Part shown: positions 45,671-56,510 of the stretch, in pieces | Layout of the letters: every line of letters begins with the position of its first letter | Numbering within the stretch: the stretch's first letter is position 1 | Assembly (NCBI GenBank): GCA_907164885.2 | Contig: OU015501.1 | Coordinates: forward strand, 65,523,308-65,587,307 | DNA from: Dolomedes plantarius | Taxonomy: Eukaryota > Arthropoda > Arachnida > Araneae > Dolomedidae | Reading direction: 5' to 3' | Length of the DNA stretch: 64,000 nucleotides | Made by a program: the position numbers and the translations under genes | Notes under the pieces: model-generated | Told to the model about the DNA's origin: nothing | Database searches by the model: none | Seen by the model: only the letters and a program-made list of their open reading frames with translations

Positions 45671-45738
<68 letters not shown>
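45671..45738. repeat. (TA)n microsatellite right of the Tc1 element
   Basis: A TA run, with one CA interruption near 45,679, starts at the element's right end. Confidence 0.95.
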
Positions 45739-45741
<3 letters not shown>

Positions 45742-46075
45742 TTAAGGGAAATTCTCTTTGTCGTGTGATTACTCATGAGGGAATAGATTAAAAGTTAAAA
45801 CAAATAGTTACAATTAGCTTCGTATACGGTGTATTTTAATACCCTTATAAGTAATTAAACAAAGCTTTACAAAGCTTTTCAAAGTAATTTAGACCACTCT
45901 ATTCCATATACTTAATTTCTTTGTACTGTAGAGCAATGTTCTATCGCAAGCAATTTCTGTAGAAAAATCTTTATCTGCCCGGACGTTAATAGGGTGAACA
46001 AACTAATTGGGCAGTGTGTTGGTATTAAATGCCCTAATGCTTTGTTTTTTTTTAGTTACTGCAAAACTCTTTTAC

Positions 46076-46200
46076 TATAAGTAGGAATAATCTGACTACG
46101 TCTAGATGATGCTTAATTAAACCAATTATTCGGGAAAGTTCTGAAGAACCAAAGAGGTTCAAAGAAACTGCCAGAAGATTGTCCATGCTTTCTATGAAAG
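46076..46200 (-). CDS. Weak candidate exon, minus strand
   Basis: Acceptor TTCGGTTAATCAAATTTCAG ends at 46,201. The open frame reads FIESMDNLLAVSLNLFGSSE, then LSRIIGLIKHHLDVVRLFLL, helical and less lysine/asparagine-rich than chance. The donor is uncertain (GTAAAA after base 46,076 is used here). The frame stays open to a TAA at 46,052. It lies upstream of the other minus-strand candidates, but no direct phase match to 39,761 was found. Confidence 0.28.
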
Positions 46201-46204
46201 CTGA

Positions 46205-46650
46205 AATTTGATTAACCGAATGAGTATGGACTCTTGGATGTGTTTCGCTTGTCGGACACAAGAGAACAAAAATTTTATACCCTTTTTGCTAAACACCCGT
46301 TTTTATCGAATGAGTGTCGAATAAAAACAAATGTATGTTTTGGAGTTAATTCTTTATGCTTGTAAGAGCAAAAACTAGTAAAAAAGCAACTGTGATAAAA
46401 TAAAGTGAAGCCCTTTCCCTTTTTGTATTAATTATATAAGCTATATGAGGTAGATTTTATAAATAGTGTTTTAACGAATCAAAGATTCCCAAATAACTTA
46501 TTATTATTTATTATTGTGATTTTCATGTATTTGTCGTAGCATTAAAAAATGTCGGATGAATGATTTCGAAGATTTCATAATAAATTCAAAATGCATTTTT
46601 ATGGAAACACATGACATTTATAAATTTCATACTTTATTATCATTAAAACG
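46205..46650. other. AT-rich spacer
   Basis: Nothing recognised. Confidence 0.5.
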
Positions 46651-46651
46651 C

Positions 46652-46870
46652 CGCCCACGTGGTATAGTGGTACGCTTTATGAGATGTCACACAGTGGGCT
46701 TGGGTTCAAATCCCGAATAAGACTTGATCATTTCCATGCCGTCGCTCTCATATGGAGCAATGCTGGCTCCCCTATATGGTGCTTCCATAATAAAGTACCC
46801 AGTAAATCCCTGTGAATAAAAAAAGACGAATGTCTCAAGAAAAAGTGCCTCCGCATTAGACAAAAAAAGT
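46652..46870 (+). mobile_element. tRNA-derived SINE, family 2, copy 2
   Basis: Head ACGTGGTATAGTGGTACGC and B box GGGCTTGGGTTCAAATCCCG. The body has GTCGCTCTCATATGGAGCAA and CTATATGGTGCTTCCATAAT, with AATAAA near 46,792, and the tail AAAAAGTGCCTCCGCATTAG. It matches the copy at 18,532; no clear target duplication. Confidence 0.85.
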
Positions 46871-47092
46871 AAAATAATTACTTGACCACTCTCTTAAATT
46901 TTAACTATCACTCTGTATTAAATACTGGATGAAAAAATCGTGTAATATAAATAGGTAACTTCGACTGCTTCCTAAAGACTCGTTCAAGAAGTATTTTGGT
47001 TACAAGCAGAATGTAAAATAATGCAAAATAAAGAAGGTTAAGTAAGCTTTAATTTTTTTTAGTCCATCAAAGAGCATTTGGTGTTGTAGATA

Positions 47093-47818
47093 CAAGGTGC
47101 ATCCACAAAGTAAGAACCGATTGCTCATAGATTATGTTCAGGTTACGCCAATGTAACGACGCCGCCGTAATTTAGTTCCTGAACGTCTGATGCTTCATTT
47201 GGTGGAAATTATATTGTTCTATAAAATTGTCTCGCTTTGCTGTGTTGGTGAACGCAAAACATGTTCGTGTGGTACGACCATAAATGGTAAGGCACGACTA
47301 CTAAGGTACGGTCATAAATGTTGAATCCTACAGTGAAATTGCACTTACTACACTAAAGAAGCTATGCCAAATATTTCAGATTCGACGGCGAGGGTTACTG
47401 TCCGTTGGAGTTTGTCTCTTGCCCAGCAACGTGCGGCTGCACACCGCTTTCCGTACACGTGCATCGCTTGAATGGTTTGGATAGGAAATTTTGGAACAAC
47501 CCCCGTATAGTCGCGACCTAACTCCTAGTGATTACCATTTCTTTGTCGAACTGAAGAGACTTTTGACCAGTCAGAATCTACAGAGTGATCAAGAAACAAA
47601 AGACGTTAGGAAGGAATGGCTGAATAGGTTGGAGACGAGTTTCTTCGACGAAGGAAAACAAAGCTAGTCACAATATGACAAATGCCTGAATAAATATGGT
47701 GACTACGTAGAAAAGTAGTGTAATAAACGTTTTAACATTTGGCAATAAAAATCTTTCAGAAACTATTTTCTAATTTTCTTTTACACCCAATCGGTTCTTA
47801 TTTTGTGGATGTGCCTCG
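47093..47818 (+). mobile_element. Mariner-like element, internally deleted, with TA target duplication
   Basis: Left end CAAGGTGCATCCACAAAGTA; right end, read on the minus strand, CGAGGCACATCCACAAAATA. Both continue AGAACCGATTG, giving inverted repeats of about 31 bp. TA sits at 47,091-47,092 and 47,819-47,820. At 726 bp it is shorter than the usual 1.2-1.3 kb, so the middle of the gene is missing. Confidence 0.92.
47345..47716 (+). pseudogene. Mariner transposase C-terminal remnant
   Basis: After degraded sequence (STARVTVRWS) the frame gives DYHFFVELKRLLTSQNLQSD at 47,530, then QETKDVRKEWLNRLETSFFD, a stop at 47,665-47,667, and QYDKCLNKYGDYVEK. The Asp that opens DYHFF is the third catalytic residue of the D34D mariner group, and DKCLN..GDYVEK is the typical C-terminus. 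The N-terminal DNA-binding domain and first catalytic Asp are missing. Inactive. Confidence 0.85.
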
Positions 47819-47829
47819 TATTTCACAAT

Positions 47830-48370
47830 TTGTATTAACTCCTTATATGCCTTTTCTAACGGCCGTTTGACGATATCTAACAGCTAAAGTTTGCAGTTTA
47901 AAAAATAACACTTTTTTATCAGCACTATGTCAGTTCTAACGTCATTTTTTCTACCCACATGGCGGACTTTGAAAATAGCTCACTTAAACCATGTGAAAAA
48001 CTACAGTATTTTCCCCATTTATATGTATACACCACCGAAAGAAGAAAAAAAATAATGGATAATCTGATTTGTATCATACAAAGAGAACATTTATAAATTA
48101 ATTATAAACACTTAAAATAACAGGAAATACCGAAGATGAGCATGAAACATTCATCAATACAGGTCTTAATGGATATTTTTTAGAGAAGAAAAGTCGTATG
48201 TATTGCCTTTCAAACTTATGTCAAGTTATAGTTGATTAATGTAGATACTATACAACGTTAAACTTTCTTCGTAATTCTCGGTTTAAAGGCTATTATATCA
48301 GGAAGACATATTGATACCAGTTTATCACTCTGCTATTTCTCGCCCTTTATCCATCTAGTTATTAATAAAT
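47830..48370. other. AT-rich spacer
   Basis: Nothing recognised. Confidence 0.5.
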
Positions 48371-48374
48371 CCTC

Positions 48375-48567
48375 AATACTGATGTAAATAATGCTGCTTT
48401 TATTTTAGACGAAGCATTAAAACAACACATTTACTGCACATTTAAGCGCGTTAACGTAATAAACACATTAAAATACTGATGTAAATAATGCTGCTTTTAT
48501 TTAAGACGAAACTTTAAAGCAACACATTTACTGCACATTTAAGCGCTTTAACGTAATAAACACATTA
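48375..48567. repeat. Tandem duplication, period 97 bp, two copies
   Basis: AATACTGATGTAAATAATGC begins at 48,375 and again at 48,472. Both copies carry CAACACATTTACTGCACATT and AAGCGC.TTAACGTAATAAAC. They differ at only a few positions, so the duplication looks fairly recent. Confidence 0.92.
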
Positions 48568-48569
48568 CT

Positions 48570-51128
48570 AAGATTTCATTGTGGTACTTTTAGGTTTTAG
48601 TCGATAAAATACAGTCACATTTCTATAAAGAAAATTTTTTGTGGTTCAGACTTTCACACATTAAAATTCCATTTTAAATAAGCAACATATTCTGAATTAT
48701 TATTTAAAATGTTCTCGCTTTTGATGAATTACCTTTATTAAGATTTGATGTGCTTTAAAATAAATATTAGGAATTTCATTTCAAATCAAAATTAATTGCA
48801 AGATTTTTTTCATGTTCTATTTCAAAGTAATAAAAACAGCTTATTTAATAAATTCTTAAACCAAAACTAATTTAAGCAATTTGTAGTCTCTCCTGTACTT
48901 AACGTCAATATTCTTAGAAGCAGGAAAAATGGTAGACACATTTTCTCGATAAAATAAACCATTCAATCTAATTTAAAGTACTAAAACAATTTTTTTGTTC
49001 TGTAGGAGAATACTTCATGAAACAGAAACTATCCTGTAACTGGGAATTACGAGTAATTGATTCATCTATTCCCGGAACAAATTTAATTTATCTCGTAGAA
49101 AAAAATTCCCAACTCTCTTCTAAAATTTCCTGTTATCCTAACAGTTAATTTAAGTTATTAAAAAGGGTCCTCTTTTGTCTGCTCTTTTTCAAAACTTATG
49201 TAATATCTGAGTTACTTAAGTGAAGTATAGCGTAAGTAGCTTAAAAACTTTTGGTATATTTTCAAAAGCTCCAGATATTGATGGAAAACCTTTTCTTGTC
49301 CACGTAAAGCATAGCTATTTCTTGAAATCAATAAAAGAGTATCTGAGAGTACTCTTTGAGGACTCACAAGCTGGATATTTTTCGTTGAGGAAATCTTATT
49401 TATTACTTTGAAGAGAAAACAAAAAATAAAATCCAGAGAAGAATTTAACTTTTAGAACTATTCATTTCTGAGGGAGTGGGTGAAAATTTGCAATGCACAG
49501 TTTATTCCACAATTTATTACTTGTTGAGAACAGTTAAGTAAAATGCTCCGATACATTTAAATATCTTAAATACCACAATTTTATTCAACTTACATAAACT
49601 AATTTAAAGTATTTTTTAGCTTCACAGAAATATTTTTATTTCTGTTGCCAAGGCTACTAAGCCACAGAAGCGAATTGAAATGCAACAAAAATGCACTTGA
49701 AGTTCTCGACTTTTTTTGTCCTTTAAAACAAAAAAATAAACTAATGAATAGATCTAATAAATTTTTAACACTTATTTCGAATTGCAAAGTTTAACTTCGT
49801 AAGACAAAGTGAGTTTTATGTATTAGTACAAGTGATCGAATTTAAATATATTCCCGTTAAGTTCTAGTAAAATATTCTACTTTAGACTGTGCATACAAAA
49901 AGGTCAGACAAATTTTCCCAACTTTTTAAGGTTCATTTTTTAAAGAAAATCATTCTGTTTTTCTACATAATGTGCGCAGGCGTCTTTTGGCTATAACCAT
50001 TTCATAAATAAGAAGATAAACTGCAACCTAAATATGAATGATATTGCCCAATGATACATTGCAAAGTTCTAATGCATAACTCCTTTTATTGCAATAATAT
50101 AATTTTTTATACAGATGTATCATAGAAGGAAACAGCTCAACTTCAAATTCTTATATGCTAAACAACTTTTTGTGGAAAAGAGCTAGAATCCAAAATCTTG
50201 CATTCTTGAAAAAATAAAATGCCGGTCATTGGAAATACTAGAGGAAATACTGAAATAAATTATTTGTTAAAGAGTAATTTAGAAATATATGAATATACCA
50301 GTTGTAAAAAAGTATAGTTAACTATTGCTAAATGTTCTAGACAAAAGAATTCTGCGTATGACGTAATGAAATTGCGCCTTGAAAATAATCCTTTTGCCTC
50401 TATTGAAAGAACTTGATTGCTATTTGCATAGAAGATAAGCTCAGGGATGCATTTAATTAATCAGATTTCCAGGCATTCCACGAGAGAAAAGCAAAAATTA
50501 AGGCTCTAATTAAGGATTTCAGCTTTTACGTGAACCTCGTGTTTTTATTTATTTCATCCTCTGAATAGTCAAATACTCCTAAAAGTATCACTTTGAGAAA
50601 TATATCAGTTTTCGAATGAATAGCGAATCTATTAATGCTTTGTTCTAGGTAAGACGAGATATTTTTCTTGGTTCTCCATCCATCTGCGAATGCTAGCTAA
50701 CCCACTTAACGATCACATTATTTAATTATTGATAATCCAAAAATATTGAAAAAGTCTCCATTTATTTTCAGTATTAAATAATTCAAACGAATAAATAAAT
50801 ATTTATAGATTTAATGAAGCAGGGAAAAAATATAAGATAAAAAAAATCTATAAATCATTGTTAAATTATATATCTAGGGAACGCTTGTTAAAGGATAAAT
50901 CTTATAAACACTTAATACTGTAATATAAATATACCAGTTTTAATCTATTCAGGAACAAAATCATTAAAAATTGCATGGGTGTCTTTTCATTTTTACATTT
51001 TTTTGCCTTACACGGAAAGAATGTGGAACAATAGCAGTTTGATCTTTTTTAGAATGGACCCCTCCTCTGTATCTGGTTTTTTAGGTATTCAGATTTTTTT
51101 GTGAATATATCAAACATCAATAAGGATA
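48570..51128. other. AT-rich DNA, nothing recognised
   Basis: No repeat partners or convincing exons were seen in this 2.5 kb stretch. Confidence 0.5.
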
Positions 51129-51132
51129 TTTA

Positions 51133-51417
51133 TCGCGCGGTGGCAAATTTGTTTAAGCATCCACCTGCTACGCCGGGGGTGCGGATACAAATACAGCTTA
51201 AGACATGTATGTAACTTTGGGGTAAAAGTCAGTCTTCTGCCTGCAACGAAGGATCCCCGTCTCGAAAAAGGAGCTGGAATCTACAGTACATCACCGGTGT
51301 GCATCTTTTGTAAAAATTTTTCTTTTGTATGTTAGTTTGGGATTAGTTCTGTTTCCTGTCATATCTCCAAATGAATACCTGACCCGGATCTCGTATTCTG
51401 AGCCCTAGGAACATACG
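51133..51417 (+). mobile_element. tRNA-derived SINE, family 1, copy 2
   Basis: It aligns with 5255-5536 through CGCGGTGGC (degenerate A box), CTACGCCGGGGGTGCGGATA, GTCAGTCTTCTGCCTGCAAC, AAAAGGAGCTGGAATCTACA and CATCACCGGTGTGCATCTTT. It is clearly more diverged at the B box than copy 1. Confidence 0.75.
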
Positions 51418-51652
51418 AAACATCAACAGCAAGGATATTTTATTGCATCTAATCTTCAAAAACAGTCTATTACATTTTCTTTAGTGTTGAAGTGATACTG
51501 TCATCTTTTGCTACATGGGAGATAAACATACTAGGACATACAGATTAAACTCGGTTCCGAACGGCTGAAACCATCCATACATATTGCTTCACTCGAAGCC
51601 GCAAACTCTAGTAGCAAGGTTATGAGCTAATAATGTGAGAAGAAAAGTAATT

Positions 51653-51899
51653 GAGGCGTTCCCGTTGAAAAGAGGGTAAGTACCAAAATTTCAGAAGAGT
51701 AAATTTTCACTAATACAAGGGTTTTTTCCAAAGCCAATGGCATGGAAAAGGGACATAAGTGCCTAGGTAGTTTGGTTTAGTTTTGTGATCGGCACTTACC
51801 TCCTTTGCTACACCATTAGCCTTCGAAAAACCCTTGTATCAGCGAAAAAGTACTTTTTGGAAATTTTGGCACTTACCCTCTTTTAAACGGGAACGCCTC
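51653..51899. mobile_element. Foldback MITE, family A, copy 2
   Basis: Left end GAGGCGTTCCCGTTGAAAAG and right end AAACGGGAACGCCTC are inverted repeats. The arms (about 85 bp) share AGGGTAAGT.CCAAAATTTC and TACAAGGGTTTTT. AATT lies outside both ends and may be the target duplication. The internal part (ATAAGTGCCTAGG, then TTTGGTTTAGTTTTG) resembles the centre of copy 1. Confidence 0.88.
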
Positions 51900-51904
51900 A
51901 ATTA

Positions 51905-52545
51905 TGGAAGTCATATAAATACGTTACTCAGTTCTCCATGCCTGGGTTAGCTCATGAATGATTTACAGAAATGTTCGCTTTGCTTTTAAAATAATAAAAA
52001 TATTTTAAATTATGGCTAAAACCATTGAACAACAAACTAATGACAGGAACAATTGGAATTATGGAAACCCCTGATCTGCATAGTTGGAATTTTTAAAATT
52101 GTTCGATAAGATTAATACCTATGATTTGTTGTAAATTTTCTTCTCAGTGGAATATTTTGAGAAGTTATTTTTTAATACAATTTCTTACATATGTTTTTCC
52201 TTCGCATACCCTGCAGTGCAAATTCATGGAGACCCCTATGTTCAGGAGAAATACATTTAATTTCTTTTTGAACAAATTAGCTATCTGGGATGTTAAATGA
52301 ATCTAAATGTGATGAGGGTTATATTATTTTATGGAAAACTGCTGCAAGAAAATAGAATAGATCGGAAAGCAAAAAATATTTTATCTAAAAAAAAAAAAAA
52401 GAAAAAAAAATATTATTGATTTTTTTTAAAATTTAAACAAATATGAATATTCATTGCCTATATATTCCTTTCATAGTATTATAGATCTAAAAAAAATGTA
52501 TAATATTATGATTTTTTTAGTATTTATTATATTACGCTTCTTCAC
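51905..52545. other. AT-rich spacer
   Basis: Nothing recognised. Confidence 0.5.
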
Positions 52546-52549
52546 AAAA

Positions 52550-52622
52550 GGCATCGCGGGCCACAGAGTGAGTGGTTGCTGGCCGAGTGAGGCCCACGGG
52601 CTGTATGTTGTGCAGGCCTGTT
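52550..52622 (-). mobile_element. hAT-like terminal fragment
   Basis: Read on the minus strand the sequence begins CAGGCCTGCACAACATACAG and continues CCCGTGGGCC and GTGGCCCGCGATGCC. GC-rich ends with CAGG and repeated GGCCCGCGG-like words are characteristic of hAT-group termini. The other end was not found; the GC-richer DNA to about 52,920 may be related. Confidence 0.4.
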
Positions 52623-52924
52623 CTAAAGAAAAATACATTTCTTTATTAGAAAAAAAAACGGTCCTCAAATCACTAAACTTTATTTCTTGCTATTACTAAA
52701 TAGTTCGCTATTACAGCTTAGCCGCAATAAATGGTCGAGCATATTGTGTTTAGTAGAATTTTAGAGCAATCCATACAAACCATTAGCGACAAATAACGTT
52801 CATCCGTTGTGTTGACAGTTGTGTACGGCCTGTGTGTAGTTCTATGTAGTTTGTCTTCATTTCGAAAGGGACTTCTCAGGTGTGTATTATGTGGATCAGG
52901 GTAAGTGAAATTGCATTCCATTCC

Positions 52925-54030
52925 ATAACAATGTATTTGATGCGAGGTACGTTGCTTAGTTTCTACGACTCGTAAAAAATCAATTACCATATAAATCAAA
53001 AGAAAGTTAATAAAAACAATCTTTAAACATCTGGCTACCGAACAGTAGAAAAGTTTAAATATATGTTATAATAGTATTTTAACCGAGGAATACATACAAT
53101 AGTGTTTTTATCCTTTGGAAGGCAATTCAACTCCAGTAGGAAAATATAACGAAATGCATGAAAAAATGTACTCTAATTTGATTATTCAAAGATTTTTATA
53201 TGTTTCTTACAAAACATTCTGAAGTGGTGCCATTTAAGTCTCATTAATCTTCAAATCTTACTCTACATGACATTTTCAAGTTTGCCCATTGCGGAAATCT
53301 TACACACTTTTGAAACCTGTTTTTTTTTATTTCGAAAACTCGTTTGTAGCATTACACTGGGGATAAATACTCTTATTTTTAAGTTTATCACAATTTCTGA
53401 AAAGCTCAATCTCGTAATCTTGAATCCTTCTATTAATAAACGTATGTTGTTTGAGAACTTTTCATTATCCATTGTTTCCCACTAGATTTTAGATTAGGGA
53501 CAATTCCACTTTTAAGCCTCGTTAAACTAAAAATTTAATCTGATGACAAATACACAAATCATCGAGTTTGGAACTTCAAGCCAGTATCCCCTTTTTAAAA
53601 CTGCATGGGATTAGGTGTCATAGTTTTTTTGGACATTTCAATATGTTTGCTTATAAAGTTTAGTTTGTTTTAACTGAAATAATGTTTACGCAACATTTCC
53701 AGTAATTTTGAGCAGCCGAGGGATTACTTTTTCTCTTGTTCCAATTGTCCGATTTAAAAGGAAAAAGAAATAAATAGATTACTGCTCTAACAATACAATC
53801 ACTGGTATTTTCAGTGACAAAGAGCAGAGACAAAACAGTGTATTCGTGTAAATATACATCAGGCATAGAATTATGATTTACTATAAACCTGCTGCTGTTG
53901 CTGTAAAAATTAGGAAATGAGAAAAATCGACTTCTACAGCAATGCAACCGGTGCACAAAATTGAATTATGATTTGTTTAGGCAACGGATTCTATTAATGA
54001 CAGGTAATTGATTTTTGTGTCATGTCACGA
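52925..54030. other. AT-rich DNA, nothing recognised
   Basis: No supported feature. Confidence 0.45.
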
Positions 54031-54139
54031 ATATTGCTAAATATATATATTCCACTTGTCTGATTGTAGCTTATATATATATATATATTTATATATACAG
54101 GTGGTTATCAAAATAATGGAAACACTAAGAGACATAATG

Positions 54140-56230
54140 AAAACCTTTATTAATATGGTGCAGGATTACCTTTGTCGTGTAATACAACCTGATTCACCTT
54201 GGAATTGGATTATACAAGTCATAAATAGTGGTTAAGTATATACTATACCATTCTTTAGGGAAAAATCATGAAAGTTCCTGTAGAGATGCTGTGGTGGATA
54301 TCGATACCTTTATCTATCCGCTTATACAGATCAAAGTGGTTGAATGATTTGTAGTCGGGGAATTGTACAGGGCAATAAGTCAAGATAAGATATTTGACTT
54401 CCTTTTCATGCTCTTCAAACCAATACAGTGGTACCTCGACTCACGAGTTTAATTCGTTCCATGACGGAGCTCGTAACTCCGCGATAGATGCGAAATACTC
54501 GTATCTCGAATAAATTTTCCCCATTGAAATGAATGAAAATGCCATTAATTGGTTCCGGGCTCCCCCAGAACACCGCAAATTTTTGTTACATGCTTTTAAA
54601 TAAGAAAAATGTATTTATAAATCACATTATATTGTATACAAACACAATACAATAGAATGTACTGCAATAAATTCGTTTTATTAAGTGTAATGTACAACAT
54701 TTACCTTGGAGATCAGACTCGAAGATACTGATGGAAGAGGAGGAGAAAGGCAGAACTGAAAAATTAAATCTTATTCGTTGATTTTTTACCTTTCCGCCCT
54801 GCTTTCCTTACTTTCGCTTTTATTACCAGCTACTATCTTAAAGTGAACGAGTGAGACACGGAAGCTGGGAGATTCTTGCATCGTTCACTGTGGCTGTAAT
54901 GTCCAGATTCTTCTTTCTGAGAATCCGAAGAACGTTTTCTCAGAATCCGTAGAAGGGGGAGAACTTGCGATACTAGGACCAAGGTCATCCCATCCCCTAG
55001 ACCCCATGGGGAGTTCCATTGTGGGGGAGGGAATTGAAGCTATCTCTCTGCGAGAGAGGTTGGGCGCTGTTCGGTTTCAGAGGGCGACTCAAGTTTGCGC
55101 AGAGCAAGCTGCCCCGGGTGGTAATTGTTGACTGTTAATCTCTCGGTTTAAGACTGGATAGTATTCTCAAAATAATAGGTATACAACTGTATAATAATTG
55201 TACATAAAGGTTGTAAATATTATATGCTTCTCTTGTTCTCATTTGATGAGCACATAACAGGTCATTCGCTGAGTAAACTAGCGGTGGGATATCTGAAGTT
55301 TGCTCGTAACTCGAATTTTAGCTCATAACTCGAATAAAAAAATAGACCGACAGAATGCTCGTATCTCGAAAAACTCGTTAGTCGAGACACTCGTAAGTCG
55401 AGGTACCACTGTACTTTATAGATTTAGCTGTATGTATACGGGGATTATCATACCGAAGAACGCCATCTCCTGCAAGAAACAATATTTTCACCATAGAATG
55501 GACTAGTGAGCTAAAATTTCGACATAGTCCTTCTCATTCAACCTCCCTTTTAGGGTTACATTAGTGCCTGAAGAAAACCATGAGATGGTATCCCAAACCC
55601 TGATAAATCTACCTCCATGATTCACAGTTGAGATGAGGCAGCCAGAATCTTACGCTTGTGTAAGTGTTTTCCAGACATACGCACGTCCTGTTGCGAGAAA
55701 CAATGTGAACAATGATTCGTCGAACCAAATGCCTTTTTCGACATATTACTCGACCAAGATTTGCGCTCGTGGCACCATTGTGGGCGATATTTGTACTGGC
55801 ATCTATTACAAGTGGCTTGGGAATAACTACTCTTCCGGAAATGCTTTGTTTGTGAAGTTCCCTTATACCTCTAATAGTTGATACCAAAACATCGGAACAT
55901 GCAGATGCCGATTGTGCTCTTTGGTCATTTTAGTTGCAGCTGCTTTCTTTCTTCGTGTCACAATCTGCTTCAATACCTCGTCCGTCTCTTTCACTCAGTT
56001 CTCCATTTCGTCCACTATTATGTTCGGCAAAGGATGTTTTTCCGTGCTCTCTGTATGCTATCATGACTTTCGATACTATAGCTCAAAAAACACCCATTAG
56101 CCTGGGGGTTGCAGTAACAGATACTCCAATTAAACGCGCTCCAACAATTTGCTCATTTCACAAGGTCTGCAAGGTTTGACATTTTACGCTGTTCCCCCAA
56201 AAGCACGATGCCCTTAGCTTCATTACTGCT
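54140..56230 (-). pseudogene. Tc1 transposase, degraded and split
   Basis: On the minus strand the N-terminal part survives only as scattered residues in several frames. A clearer piece reads VSTIRGIRELHKQSISGRVV and IPKPLV (about 55,887-55,810), the end of the DNA-binding region. Next comes a garbled catalytic core, then an AGDGV...DN...IHTA-like stretch near 55,440, the second catalytic site. Beyond the inserted element (below 54,426), WFEEHEKEVKYLILTYCP matches the region before SPDLN, and the final helices end near 54,140. No catalytic triad can be made out. Inactive. Confidence 0.8.
54426..55411. mobile_element. Tigger/pogo-like non-autonomous element nested in the Tc1 copy
   Basis: Ends CAGTGGTACCTCGACTCACG at 54,426 and, read on the minus strand, CAGTGGTACCTCGACTTACG from 55,411; TA is duplicated at 54,424-54,425 and 55,412-55,413. 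The subterminal regions repeat words such as CTCGTATCTCGA and CTCGTAACTC in both orientations. The 986 bp contain no recognisable transposase. The middle (about 54,700-55,250) is GC-richer and may be a further insertion. TA duplication and CAGTGGTACCTCGA-type ends fit the pogo/Tigger group (from memory). Confidence 0.85.
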
Positions 56231-56373
56231 ACCTGACAGTAGAATAATACATACACTATATTATATCAAAAATACCGGTGGCCAGACTTACTTTTTAAGG
56301 AATACGAAGGACATTCCTAAACACCACTAATATGATAGGTTTTACCATTATTTTGATATTTTGATAACCACCT

Positions 56374-56399
56374 ATATATATATACATATATAATATATA

Positions 56400-56463
<64 letters not shown>
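56374..56463. repeat. TA-rich microsatellite
   Basis: Mostly (TA)n with a few AATAT interruptions, starting at the right end of the Tc1 element and ending 48 bases before the Mutator-like element. Confidence 0.95.
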
Positions 56464-56468
<5 letters not shown>

Positions 56469-56510
56469 ACATTCACATCGCGTAGGAGATGATTCTTGTA
56501 ATAACGGCAC

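Larger units (their letters stand above)
54098..56373 (-). mobile_element. Tc1-like transposon interrupted by a Tigger-like element
   Basis: The left end is CAGGTGGTTATCAAAATAAT; the right end, read on the minus strand, gives AGGTGGTTATCAAAATAT, then CAAAATAATGG. TA-rich DNA lies outside both ends. The transposase is encoded on the minus strand and is split by a 986 bp insertion (54,426-55,411). Without it the element would be about 1.29 kb. Confidence 0.9.

Noticed and set aside
52718..52999. 93-residue minus-strand open stretch
   Set aside because: It lies in GC-richer DNA beside the hAT-like fragment and has no domain or splice support; probably untranslated transposon sequence.
53263..53472. 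Overlapping open stretches on both strands
   Set aside because: The composition is chance-like, and one strand only mirrors the other. A GCTTTTCAG acceptor-like site lacks a donor.
55633..56179. Several open stretches on the plus strand
   Set aside because: They mirror the Tc1 transposase that reads on the minus strand.
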